A stretch of 26,986 bases of DNA from a virus. Below, piece after piece: positions 9,842 through 17,301 of the stretch. The DNA lies in IMG/VR virus record IMGVR_UViG_3300042868_004606, positions 1 to 26,986 of that record, one strand, 5' to 3'. Under the pieces are notes generated by a model, which made no database searches, had not been told where the DNA came from, and saw only the letters and a program-made list of their open reading frames with translations. Both the position numbers and the translations under genes were made by a program. How positions within the stretch are numbered: the stretch's first letter is position 1; the number at the start of each line of letters is the position of its first letter.

Positions 9842-10054
9842 ATGGACTTTACATACTTCGCACAACTAGATGAAAACAATATCGTTACTCAAGTTATTGT
9901 TGCCGATCAATCATTTGTTGATTCAATCGGTGGCACTTGGGCTGAAACCTTTATGGATTCAACAAAGAAATACGCTGGTATCGGAGATACTTACGATGCC
10001 GCAACAGACACATTTATTGCACCACCAACTACTGAAGGAGAACCAATTGTCTGA
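9842..10054 (+). CDS. Small fibre-tip or assembly-type protein
   Basis: A 70-residue protein with a good AAGGAGAAATA ribosome site. It reads FTYFAQLDENNIVTQVIVAD, then GGTWAETFMDSTKKYAGIGDTYD, then DTFIAPP. This order matches small proteins found beside tail fibres in many marine and freshwater phages ('aqlDennvVtqVi.....gG.W..t......yAgiG.tYd...d.F..p'). Their function is not settled; fibre assembly or tip decoration is a common guess. The next gene starts eight bases before its stop. Confidence 0.7.
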   Translation: MDFTYFAQLDENNIVTQVIVADQSFVDSIGGTWAETFMDSTKKYAGIGDTYDAATDTFIAPPTTEGEPIV

Positions 10055-10280
10055 TACACCTATTAAGATCGAAGTAAATTGCGCTACTGGTATTGCTGTT
10101 GAAGTTCCGCTTACTGCGGAAGAAATCCAACAGCGTGAACTAGATGCTATTGCTGCTGCTACTGCTAAGGCAGAAGCCGATGCACTTGCTGCTGCTGAGG
10201 CAGATGCTAAGGCATCAGCACAGGCTAAGTTGGCAGCCCTTGGTTTAACTGACGAGGAAATCGCAGCACTAGCCAAGTAA
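10047..10280 (+). CDS. Small Ala/Glu-rich helical protein
   Basis: A 77-residue protein with the start taken at TTG 10047, because AAGGAGAACCAA sits right upstream. The N-terminus SDTPIKIEVNCATGIAVEVP forms strands. The rest is a long amphipathic helix rich in Ala and Glu (LTAEEIQQRELDAIAAATAK and onward), compatible with a coiled coil, ending in LTDEEIAALAK. It may be a fibre chaperone or tail spacer. No family is recognised. Confidence 0.68.
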   Translation: MSDTPIKIEVNCATGIAVEVPLTAEEIQQRELDAIAAATAKAEADALAAAEADAKASAQAKLAALGLTDEEIAALAK

Positions 10281-10352
10281 TTCACAAAGCATTACCACCT
10301 GAGCACGTGGCTAAACTGCTTCTTTTTTATTTCTATTCTAAGGAGTTAGTAG

Positions 10353-12563
10353 ATGGCTTATGGCGATGACATTACCGAGGGTCTGGTCTATACCCTTTCA
10401 AACCCAGCAGGATCTACTAACTACACAGCTACTGGCTACTCCTACGATATTGCTATCGCCGGTCTGCCATTCTTCATTAGCCCATTAGATGATTCACCCT
10501 ATCGCCGTGTAACGGCGCAGTACCGTAAGCAACAGATTGACCAGAGCCGTGAACCAGGTGAGCAGACGCTTACTGGTTGGTGGCTACGTTCTCAGTCATC
10601 ATTCCACAATGGTCAAGGTATCAAGTTCTTTGAGCCAGCTCAGGATGAATCGCTACGCTTCCAGTACACAAACTCTAAAGGCTTAGATGTATGGACTAAG
10701 GGACAAGCAACGCTATTAAAGTCTTCTACTAGCCAGCACGTAATAACAGGTGGTATTCAAACCAATGGCCGCCCTTGGCAACTGATGCGCTCTATTCAAT
10801 GGGCAACTAGCGGTAATACCTATAACGGTGTGCTATTAACCGATGAGTACGATGTAGATAAAGTCTTTCCAGCAATTACAGTATCTATCAACAACAAGGC
10901 CCTGACTTCTAACGTAGCAACACTGACCACTACAGCAGCACACGGCCTATGTACCGGTATGGAAATTGTTATTACTGGCGTGGATGCTACTTTTAATGGT
11001 ACTTATCGCATTACTGGTGTACCTACAACAGTTACCTTTACCTATGCCAAGATAGCCAGCAATGTAGCATCAACTGCTGTATCTCCAGTAGGTACAGGTG
11101 TTGCTGAAATTATTCACTTTGTTGACTACAACTCTGGCGCAGACTATCCGGTATTTGCAATCTGCGATGATGGAGTCAACGCTTACTGGGTTACAAATAG
11201 ATTAGTTGGCGCAAATCAAAGACTAACTGTGTATAAGAAGCCATTAACTGGTGACTCAACCACCGCAGAAACTCAAATGTTCCAATCAAGTACAGTTGCA
11301 ACCGACAACGCTGTTATGGAATATACCAAAGAACGTATCATTATGTGCGTTAACGACAAGGTGTATGAGTTCCCAACCAACCAATCATCTATGCCTACTG
11401 CGGTCTACACTCACCAAGACCAAGACCATATCTTTACTAGCGTAACCTCATCTGGTACTGCTATCTATGTATCAGGCTACAGCGGTATCCAATCTAATAT
11501 CTACAAGTTTACACTTGATACCACTACTGGTGCTATGCCTACATTGGCACAAGCAATTACCGCAGCTGAATTACCAGTAGGTGAAACAGTATTTAAGATC
11601 TCTTACTACCTAGGCTATATGTCTATCGGCACAAACCTTGGTATGCGCGTAGCGCAGGTATCAGATCAAGATGGATCTATTGCCTATGGCCCATTACTCT
11701 TTGAGACTGAGCAGCCTGTCTATGACTTTGCCTTCCGTGATAAATATATCTGGGCAGCAACTGGCGTTGATGGTCAAGTCGGCGTTACTCGTATCAACCT
11801 TGGTACTGAGATTTCCCCATTAGTATTTGCCTATGCTTGGGATCTATATGATCCAGCTGATGTTCTAGGTACCAGGACAACAGCTTCTGCTTTTATGGGA
11901 GACACTAACCGCTTAGCGTTTTGTAACGCTGGCAATGGAACCGATGGCAAGATCTATATTGAGTCAGCCACAACACTATTAGCTGAAGGTTATTTGCGTA
12001 CTGGTTTCGTGCGCTATAACACACTTGAAAATAAGATCTTTAAGTTACTACAACCACGCATTGATACCACTAATGGTGCCTTTGATATTGAATCCATTGA
12101 CGCTAACGGAACTCCATACAACATTGGTACCTTTGCTCAGGGAGATACAGTTCCTGAAGTCAACGTTAACTACCCAGTAGGTGCGCAACAGTACTTAGGC
12201 TTTAGATTTACTATGTACAGATCAACCAATAACAGTGCGCTAGGGCCACTCTTTACTGGCTACCAGATCAAAGCACTACCAGCTATCCCACGTCAGCGTT
12301 TAATTCAGTACCCAGTAATGTGTTATGACCACGAGATGGATAAGTTCAACAACGAAGTTGGATATGAAGGATCTGCCTATGCGCGTATGGCGCAGTTAGA
12401 GTCAGTAGAAAACCTTGGAGATACCATCAGAGTAGAAGACTTCAGAACTGGTGAGTCTTATATTGGACTCATCGAGGAGATGGACTTCATCAACAAGACC
12501 CCAACAGATAAGCGATTCACCGGTTTCGGTGGCTTGCTACTAGTAACTATCCGGAGCGTGTAA
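10353..12563 (+). CDS. Large virion structural protein (tail/neck), 736 aa
   Basis: The largest complete gene of the window, with AAGGAGTTAGTAG before ATG 10353. It is beta-rich throughout, with many YNG, TGV and DG turns and few cysteines. Residues about 183-235 contain a common phage insert module (ATLTTTAAHGLCTGMEIVIT, then TFNGTYRITGVPTTVTFTY). The centre has repeated blades such as AIYVSGYSG and YIWAATGVDGQVGV, which could be propeller repeats. The C-terminal part resembles a sandwich domain. A role as tail nozzle, hub or minor tail protein is plausible. It closes the structural block before the lysis genes, coupled by TAATG. Confidence 0.65.
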   Translation: MAYGDDITEGLVYTLSNPAGSTNYTATGYSYDIAIAGLPFFISPLDDSPYRRVTAQYRKQQIDQSREPGEQTLTGWWLRSQSSFHNGQGIKFFEPAQDESLRFQYTNSKGLDVWTKGQATLLKSSTSQHVITGGIQTNGRPWQLMRSIQWATSGNTYNGVLLTDEYDVDKVFPAITVSINNKALTSNVATLTTTAAHGLCTGMEIVITGVDATFNGTYRITGVPTTVTFTYAKIASNVASTAVSPVGTGVAEIIHFVDYNSGADYPVFAICDDGVNAYWVTNRLVGANQRLTVYKKPLTGDSTTAETQMFQSSTVATDNAVMEYTKERIIMCVNDKVYEFPTNQSSMPTAVYTHQDQDHIFTSVTSSGTAIYVSGYSGIQSNIYKFTLDTTTGAMPTLAQAITAAELPVGETVFKISYYLGYMSIGTNLGMRVAQVSDQDGSIAYGPLLFETEQPVYDFAFRDKYIWAATGVDGQVGVTRINLGTEISPLVFAYAWDLYDPADVLGTRTTASAFMGDTNRLAFCNAGNGTDGKIYIESATTLLAEGYLRTGFVRYNTLENKIFKLLQPRIDTTNGAFDIESIDANGTPYNIGTFAQGDTVPEVNVNYPVGAQQYLGFRFTMYRSTNNSALGPLFTGYQIKALPAIPRQRLIQYPVMCYDHEMDKFNNEVGYEGSAYARMAQLESVENLGDTIRVEDFRTGESYIGLIEEMDFINKTPTDKRFTGFGGLLLVTIRSV

Positions 12564-12760
12564 TGCAGGCACAAGACTATGCGACAGTAGCGTTAGCGGT
12601 ATCTACAATTATTGGTGGCTTTGTTGGAGTTGTGCGATGGTTAGTTAAACATTACCTAACAGAACTGAAACCCAATTCTGGATCAAGCCTCAAGGACTCC
12701 GTTACAAGATTAGAAACCAAAGTAGAAATTCTCTATCAAATGATGATACAAAAGAAATGA
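12563..12760 (+). CDS. Small membrane protein, possible lysis accessory
   Basis: A 65-residue protein. Residues about 7-29 (VALAVSTIIGGFVGVVRWLV) form one membrane segment, followed by a charged linker and a coiled-coil-like tail (DSVTRLETKVEILYQMM). It starts by TAATG overlap with the large structural gene and lies directly before the endolysin. One-TM proteins with a cytoplasmic coiled coil in this position are often holins, antiholins or spanin-like partners. The sequence does not say which. Confidence 0.65.
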   Translation: MQAQDYATVALAVSTIIGGFVGVVRWLVKHYLTELKPNSGSSLKDSVTRLETKVEILYQMMIQKK

Positions 12761-13246
12761 GTGATACCTGTGACGATTGCCAAACGAGCCACACCTGCCG
12801 CTATTGCTGTCCTGCGACAAGCGACAGCACACTGTCCGAAGCGCAAGAAAGCTAGCGACGGGTTACTACCTAGCGCAGCACATATATCTGCTAGCCCTAC
12901 TAGCGATCACAATACTGGATACGCAGTGGATTTAACCCACGATGTAGTAGGTGGTATTGATTGCAAGCAGATCTTCCAGTATCTAAAGGGTGACAAGCGC
13001 GTTAAGTACTTGATCTTCCAGGGCAAGATCTGGTCAAGAGATCGTATGAATGAAGGTGACCGTGACTATGACGGTTCCAATAAGCACAACAAGCATTTAC
13101 ATATATCTATTAACGATAAGTATGGCAATGATGTTTCACCTTGGTTTCCCTGGTTAGGGAAGCCATCGGTGATTTCTAAGGTAAAGGCTAAAGTACCTAA
13201 ACCTTTACCTAAGAAGAAGGAAGTCCCATCTCAGAAGGAGAACTAA
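12761..13246 (+). CDS. Endolysin, M15-type D-Ala peptidase
   Basis: A 161-residue protein. The zinc-binding motif of M15/VanY-like peptidases is clear: SDHNTGYAVDL (residues 48-58, ligands H50 and D57) and KHLHISI with H114. Residues YLIFQGKIWSRDR form the expected core between them. It should cut peptide bonds in the host peptidoglycan. The C-terminus (residues ~141-161) is Lys/Pro-rich, with no recognisable wall-binding domain. GTG 12761 and in-frame GTG 12770 are both possible starts, neither with a strong ribosome site. It lies between a one-TM protein and a holin-like protein, so it belongs to the lysis cassette. Confidence 0.85.
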   Translation: MIPVTIAKRATPAAIAVLRQATAHCPKRKKASDGLLPSAAHISASPTSDHNTGYAVDLTHDVVGGIDCKQIFQYLKGDKRVKYLIFQGKIWSRDRMNEGDRDYDGSNKHNKHLHISINDKYGNDVSPWFPWLGKPSVISKVKAKVPKPLPKKKEVPSQKEN

Positions 13247-13434
13247 TGGATAAGAAACTACAAGCAATGTTCGCTACGTATTTACGTGCGGGAATTGCAT
13301 CAGTAATCGCACTATTCCTTGCCGGAGTGACAGAACCAAAGGCACTAGCAATGGCAGGTCTTGCTGCTATCGCAGGTCCACTGCTAAAAGCATTAGATCC
13401 AAAAGCCGCAGAGTTTGGTCGTGGGTCTAAGTAA
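13246..13434 (+). CDS. Holin-like membrane protein
   Basis: A 62-residue protein with AAGGAGAACTA before ATG 13246, overlapping the endolysin stop by one base. A basic N-terminus (MDKKLQAMFATYLRAG) is followed by two hydrophobic stretches, about residues 15-29 and 33-48, and a charged tail ending FGRGSK. Two short membrane segments with a tight turn and positive ends fit a small holin. It would release the endolysin to the cell wall. A strong terminator follows, so it is the last gene of the late block. Confidence 0.75.
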   Translation: MDKKLQAMFATYLRAGIASVIALFLAGVTEPKALAMAGLAAIAGPLLKALDPKAAEFGRGSK

Positions 13435-13458
13435 CCCATAGCAACGCGAGGCAAAAGG

Positions 13459-13492
13459 CCCTCCACCCTTACGGGTGGGGGGTTCTTTTTTT
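13459..13492 (+). terminator. Strong intrinsic terminator of the late block
   Basis: CCCTCCACCC (13459-13468), loop TTAC, then GGGTGGGGGG (13473-13482) form a 10-bp stem with one wobble. It is followed by TTCTTTTTTT. It lies 25 bases after the holin-like gene stop and is the clearest terminator in the window. Confidence 0.93.
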
Positions 13493-13560
13493 ATGTCAAA
13501 AAGTTGGGCAGTTTAACATCGTACCCAGGATCAGCACTTGAGATTCGGGAGATCTGCTCC

Positions 13561-13854
13561 CTATTCCGCGTCAACGGGACACGGAACTGTTACTAGATTA
13601 CCACAGTTAACGCATACTGCGTCAAGGAAATACCAGACCATTTCGTGGTCTTCAAAAGAACACATAACATTAAAGACTTGTGAGCCACAAGGACAGACGT
13701 GTATTGGGCCTAGCTCCCGAAGGTCGCTACCAAATACTGGTGGTAATGGGCTAGAGTTTCTTGACAGGGTTGGTAGACGGAGCCAGCGCAGTAGCCCTGT
13801 AGTACCCCTATCGCGCCCCGCAAGGGGGCGCTCACCCCGTTTAATTCGCCTCAC
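13561..13854 (-). CDS. Zinc-ribbon protein, actinophage type
   Basis: A 97-residue frame on the minus strand. The zinc ribbon is obvious: HVCPCGS (C54, C56) and AVCVNCGNL (C81, C84), with the order HVCPCG...F......W.FL...C..CG...T.P.P.D that I recall from many actinophage proteins. The N-terminal ~45 residues are Arg-rich and poorly ordered. The only upstream start is GTG 13854, with no good ribosome site. The start is uncertain, while the zinc-ribbon part is well supported. It diverges from the gene at 13924 and may bind nucleic acid or a transcription protein. Confidence 0.75.
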   Translation of the reverse strand: MRRIKRGERPLAGRDRGTTGLLRWLRLPTLSRNSSPLPPVFGSDLRELGPIHVCPCGSQVFNVMCSFEDHEMVWYFLDAVCVNCGNLVTVPCPVDAE

Positions 13855-13884
13855 GGCTCATATTGTAGCCAAACCAGTAGCGTG

Positions 13885-13927
13885 TCTCTAGTAAGACACG
13901 CCGATCTCTAGTAAGATTCTAGTATGA
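13885..13927 (+). repeat. Tandem TCTCTAGTAAGA repeats between divergent genes
   Basis: TCTCTAGTAAGA occurs at 13885-13896 and 13905-13916, an exact 20-base period. A shorter TCTAGTATGA at 13918-13927 runs into the start codon. Each full copy is a partial palindrome (TCT..AGA), and the first lies in a longer hairpin CGTGTCT-CTAGTA-AGACACG (13881-13900). Position in the 69-base gap between divergent genes suggests an operator or leader element. The regulator is unknown. Confidence 0.6.
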
Positions 13928-14481
13928 CTACGATCTCAGCTATACAAACGGACTATTACGCCGTGCTCTGCGCTGACTCGCAGATCACAGAGGACAACCT
14001 AATAAGTACCTCGACTAGTACACCCAAGATCGTCGAGGTGGGAAAGTTTCTAATAGGCATTTCCGGCGATATACGCCCAGGAGATATACTTACCTACAAT
14101 TGGAAACCACCAGCATATCGCGGTGAGAATCCAGTAACATATATGGGCGCCAAGGTGATACCTAGTATCATCTCAGCGTTTAATGAAAACAACTACGAGT
14201 GGAACAAGGTGGAAAAAGATGGTGGCTTTGATTATCTCTTTGCTTTTAACGGTAATATCTTTAGGGTTGCTTGTGATCTCTCTTTTTTCCAAACAGATCA
14301 CGGAACTTATGGCATTGGTAGTGGTGGGCAGCTTGCTCTTGGCTACCTGTATTCAATCCGCAAGTCTGATATGGAATTAGATTACCTCAAGCGACACGCC
14401 CGTCGTGCTGTTGAGATAGCTTCAGTCCTTGACTCTAATACTGGTAAGCCTTTACAGTTGGTGGTACAAGAAAAGCTATAG
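13924..14481 (+). CDS. HslV/proteasome-beta-like Ntn hydrolase
   Basis: A 185-residue protein that starts MTTISAIQTDYYAVLCADSQ. Removing Met would expose Thr as the nucleophile. The other expected residues follow at the right places: the Asp of ADS (D17 in mature numbering), the Lys of TPKIVEV (K34), the glycine turn GISGD, the IGSGGQLALGY motif (Ser-Gly-Gly near 132-134) and a C-terminal Asp-Ser (SVLDSNTGKP). HslV is about 175 residues and also starts TT and contains IGSGG. It should form a self-processing threonine peptidase. No HslU/ATPase gene is next to it. It heads the early operon, so an anti-host or regulatory protein-degradation role is possible but inferred. Confidence 0.78.
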   Translation: MTTISAIQTDYYAVLCADSQITEDNLISTSTSTPKIVEVGKFLIGISGDIRPGDILTYNWKPPAYRGENPVTYMGAKVIPSIISAFNENNYEWNKVEKDGGFDYLFAFNGNIFRVACDLSFFQTDHGTYGIGSGGQLALGYLYSIRKSDMELDYLKRHARRAVEIASVLDSNTGKPLQLVVQEKL

Positions 14482-14490
14482 GAGGTAGCG

Positions 14491-14709
14491 ATGGAAAAGA
14501 CTATGGAGTATGCGCTTAACGAAGCGCTAGAGATGGGTTACAAGGCCGCTGGCATTAACTCATTTAATGAAATGGCTTTAAGAGAATCACTTGCTCAAGA
14601 TATTGAATCATTCACTTGCGTTGATGGTTGCGGTGAATGTGATTACTGCAAAGGTTTATTCCAAGCAGCAAACCTGGTAAGGGGAACTTCTCGTGAGCGA
14701 CTTTACTGA
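14491..14709 (+). CDS. Small Cys-cluster protein, unknown function
   Basis: A 72-residue protein with a textbook AGGAGG ribosome site. The N-terminal half is helical and acidic. The second half has four cysteines, TCVDGCGECDYCKG (C43, C47, C50, C53), which could bind one metal ion or an Fe-S cluster. The C-terminus overlaps the nuclease gene by 17 bases. Its position before an Fe-S-type nuclease is suggestive, but no function is established. Confidence 0.68.
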   Translation: MEKTMEYALNEALEMGYKAAGINSFNEMALRESLAQDIESFTCVDGCGECDYCKGLFQAANLVRGTSRERLY

Positions 14710-15643
14710 TCCAAAAGAATTACTACTAACAGCACTACGCAGTGCTGATGCTAAGAAGTCTCGTTCAACACAGGTACAGATAGGACCATCAGAGGTTGGT
14801 GGTTGCCGTCGTAGGGTCTGGTACCGGTTGAATGAACAACCAGAAACAAATGATAATCAACTAAAGCTCGCTGCCATTATGGGTACTGCTATCCACGCAG
14901 AGATCGAGAAGGCGCTAGCCGGTAACGATAAGTTAATGATCGAAGCTGAAGTTGAGTACGATGGAATGAAAGCCCACATAGATTTATATGTACCAGAGAC
15001 TGGCGATGTAATTGACTGGAAGACTTCCAAGTTGAAGAACTTGGGTTACTTTCCGTCAACACAGCAACGCTGGCAGGTGCAGCTATATGGATACCTCCTA
15101 TCCAAAAACGGTTACGTAGTCAACCGAGTGTCGCTAGTTGCGATTGCTAGGGACGGCGATGAAAGAGACGTCAAGGTTCACACAGAACCTTACGACGAAT
15201 CTATAGCACTAACTGCACTCGGTTGGCTCGCAACTGTTAAGGAATCAAAGGAACTCCCAGCACCAGAAAAGGATGCTAGTTACTGCCAGCATTACTGCCA
15301 GTTCTACGACGCATCTGGTGAGATGGGATGCGATGGTCTAAAAAAAGAACGTACCGCAGTCAGTGATATAATCATTGATGATGCGGATGTTGACAAGAAC
15401 GCACTGCTGTACTTACAGTTAGGGCAAGCAATAAAGGAGCTAGAGAAGCAACAAGATTCTCTGAAAGAATCCTTCATAGGTTTACTAGGTACTACGCAAA
15501 GTGGTATCGAAGTAAGTTGGTCAACTATTAAAGGTCGCGAGACCGTTGATAGTAGCGAGGTAGAAAAACTATTAGGTTTCGTACCTAAGAAGGTAAGCGC
15601 TGAGAGTCAGCGTTTATCTGTTAAACAAGTTGGAGGTAACTAA
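14693..15643 (+). CDS. Cas4-like PD-(D/E)XK exonuclease with Fe-S cysteines
   Basis: A 316-residue protein from GTG 14693. The N-terminal Cys lies in SEVGGCRRRVWYRL (C38). The nuclease core shows GTAIHAEIEKAL (H68), AHIDLYV (D97), VIDWKTSK (D108, K110) and QVQLYGYLL (Q128/Q130). The C-terminal cysteines lie in SYCQHYCQFY and MGCDG (C198, C202, C213). One early and three late cysteines are the hallmark of Cas4/AddB-type Fe-S RecB nucleases. It probably processes phage DNA ends during replication or recombination. No CRISPR genes accompany it, so a phage recombination role is preferred over adaptation. The last ~90 residues are helical. Confidence 0.86.
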   Translation: MSDFTDPKELLLTALRSADAKKSRSTQVQIGPSEVGGCRRRVWYRLNEQPETNDNQLKLAAIMGTAIHAEIEKALAGNDKLMIEAEVEYDGMKAHIDLYVPETGDVIDWKTSKLKNLGYFPSTQQRWQVQLYGYLLSKNGYVVNRVSLVAIARDGDERDVKVHTEPYDESIALTALGWLATVKESKELPAPEKDASYCQHYCQFYDASGEMGCDGLKKERTAVSDIIIDDADVDKNALLYLQLGQAIKELEKQQDSLKESFIGLLGTTQSGIEVSWSTIKGRETVDSSEVEKLLGFVPKKVSAESQRLSVKQVGGN

Positions 15644-16027
15644 ATGGCTACAGAAGGAACAAAGTTCCAAGTCAACTACAAGTTAGCTGACGGAACACTT
15701 ATCAATCTTTACGCAGCAGATGTGCGTGAACTAGAAGCAGGACTTGCTGATATTGCAATGAACGCACTGAACATTATTACTACTGGCAAAGAACTATCAC
15801 AAGGATCAGTAGCACCAGCTGCTGTATCACCTACAGTTTCTGGTATCGCAGCACAATTCAAAGAGCCAGCACCAGTAGCAGCAGCACCAGCAGGTGCCGG
15901 TAACTCCTGTAAGCACGGCCCTATGGCCTATAAGACAGGCGTATCAGCCAAGGGTCCTTGGCAGGGCTGGATGTGTTCAACTCCGAAGGGTGCACCTGAT
16001 AAGTGCGACACTATCTGGGTTAGATAA
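15644..16027 (+). CDS. Zinc-binding protein of the replication/recombination block
   Basis: A 127-residue protein directly after the nuclease. Residues 1-50 form a small alpha/beta part. Residues 52-88 are an Ala/Pro/Val-rich flexible linker. The C-terminal domain has C89, H91, C111 and C121 in NSCKHGPMAYKTG, then GPWQGWMCSTPKG and DKCDTIW. That CxH...C...C layout recurs in phage proteins next to Cas4-like nucleases. A single-strand DNA-binding or nuclease-partner role is plausible but not shown. Confidence 0.75.
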   Translation: MATEGTKFQVNYKLADGTLINLYAADVRELEAGLADIAMNALNIITTGKELSQGSVAPAAVSPTVSGIAAQFKEPAPVAAAPAGAGNSCKHGPMAYKTGVSAKGPWQGWMCSTPKGAPDKCDTIWVR

Positions 16028-16030
16028 CAA

Positions 16031-16306
16031 ATGCGGGGGCCGCAAGATTATGAAGCTCCCAGTTGTGCCGAAGTCGGTGGTGATTTTTGGTTTGCGGAAA
16101 AAGATGTTGACGATAATGAGTTAAAGGTAATCAATGATTACAACTTTGCTAAGTCAATATGTAATAGATGTATCCATAAAATCGAGTGTGCCGAATGGGG
16201 TTTAAGGAAAGAAGCCTGGGGTATGTGGGGCGGTCTTTCACCAAAGGATCGAAAAGAAATCCGTAGACAACAGAATATATTCCTTGAAGGAGATAGACGT
16301 GCTTGA
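16031..16306 (+). CDS. WhiB-family iron-sulfur transcription regulator
   Basis: A 91-residue protein. The four WhiB cysteines are present: C12 (PSCAEVGGDFWF), C44 and C47 (SICNRCIHK) and C53 (IECAEWG), followed by the turn GMWGG at residues 64-68 and a basic tail (KDRKEIRRQ). WhiB proteins bind a [4Fe-4S] cluster and contact the primary sigma factor in actinobacteria. Phage copies such as that of phage TM4 alter host division and superinfection. The gene points strongly to an actinobacterial host. It overlaps the next gene by eight bases. Confidence 0.92.
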   Translation: MRGPQDYEAPSCAEVGGDFWFAEKDVDDNELKVINDYNFAKSICNRCIHKIECAEWGLRKEAWGMWGGLSPKDRKEIRRQQNIFLEGDRRA

Positions 16307-17153
16307 TCTTTCCCGTGCTTGGGGTGGTGTGCTCACTAGAGCAACTCCCCTACCGGATGTATGGGCTGGCTTAGCTGCCAAAGAGATCAAGTTCAGGCGT
16401 GGGCAAGTATGTATGGTTGCCGCAGCACCTAATGCTGGCAAGTCAATGTTCGCATTGGTTTACGCAATTAAGGCAAAGGTGCCTACGCTTTTCTTCTCAG
16501 CTGATACTGATACAACAACCGTGATGATGAGGGCAGCATCCCACGTCAGCGGTCACTCACAGATCTCTGTAGAAAATAACTTAGCAAACGATAGTCACTA
16601 CTACGATTCTCGCTTTGAGAAGTTAGGCCACATCAAGTGGGTCTTTGATTCATCACCATCTATTGATGATCTTGAGTTAGAGATACGAGCATACGTTGAA
16701 CTATATGGTCACGCACCAGAGCTGATCGTAATAGATAACCTAATGAACGTAACAGCAGAGACTGACAATGAATGGGCAGGACTACGTGCGATTATGATGG
16801 AGTTGCACGATATGGCACGCAAGACAGAAGCGTGTGTACTAGTACTACACCACGTATCGGAACAGAGCGAGTATGGAACTCCGGCTAATCCACCACATCG
16901 TCGGGCTATTCACGGCAAGGTAAGCCAACTACCGGCGTTGATCTTGACTCTGGGTTACGACCCAGGACAGGCAACACTGAAGGTGGCTGCTGTGAAGAAT
17001 CGTTTTGGACCACACACAGCTGATGCTTCTAATTACGCACAGCTACTAGTAAACTATGCGGCGTGCCAGATTAGTGATGAAGACCAATTTGGTAGGATGT
17101 TAAGACGAGATGCGATGGTTGGTTACCAAGGAGGATATATTGTCCAAGACTGA
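16299..17153 (+). CDS. RecA/DnaB-fold ATPase, probable replicative helicase
   Basis: A 284-residue protein. Start GTG 16299 is chosen over TTG 16284 because AAGGAG lies at the right distance before it. The Walker A motif is AAAPNAGKSM at residues 41-50. Walker B is ELIVIDNLMN at 141-150. VLVLHHVSEQ near 181-190 looks like the sensor strand, and the hydrophobic strand TLFFSAD sits after the first helix. The size and motifs fit a RepA/KaiC/DnaB-type ATPase lacking a DnaB N-terminal domain. The neighbouring primase parts support a replication role. A RecA-like recombinase is an alternative. Confidence 0.85.
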   Translation: MLDLSRAWGGVLTRATPLPDVWAGLAAKEIKFRRGQVCMVAAAPNAGKSMFALVYAIKAKVPTLFFSADTDTTTVMMRAASHVSGHSQISVENNLANDSHYYDSRFEKLGHIKWVFDSSPSIDDLELEIRAYVELYGHAPELIVIDNLMNVTAETDNEWAGLRAIMMELHDMARKTEACVLVLHHVSEQSEYGTPANPPHRRAIHGKVSQLPALILTLGYDPGQATLKVAAVKNRFGPHTADASNYAQLLVNYAACQISDEDQFGRMLRRDAMVGYQGGYIVQD

Positions 17154-17301
17154 GATGGCTTATGTTAAGAATCGTATTGCTAAATTAGAGAAAGACTTTA
17201 TGGCTTTTGCTTCCTTGTTAATTCAAGCAGGCATTGTCCGTGTAGATGAGCAAGATGGAGAACAAGTATTTGCGGTCAATAAGGTAAAGCTAGATGGCTA
17301 A
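17140..17301 (+). CDS. Small helical protein after the helicase-like gene
   Basis: A 53-residue protein. TTG 17140 is the preferred start, because AAGGAGG sits five bases before it. ATG 17155 is possible. The sequence is a helix with heptad character (AYVKNRIAKLEKDFMAFASLL), then a short beta hairpin (IVRVDEQDGEQVFAV). It overlaps the helicase-like gene by 14 bases and the next gene by eight. No family is recognised. Confidence 0.62.
   Translation: MSKTEMAYVKNRIAKLEKDFMAFASLLIQAGIVRVDEQDGEQVFAVNKVKLDG

Noticed and set aside
13538-13891. Plus-strand frame of 117 residues
   Set aside because: It runs antisense to the zinc-ribbon gene, whose cysteine pattern is convincing. The plus frame has no recognisable domain and no ribosome site.
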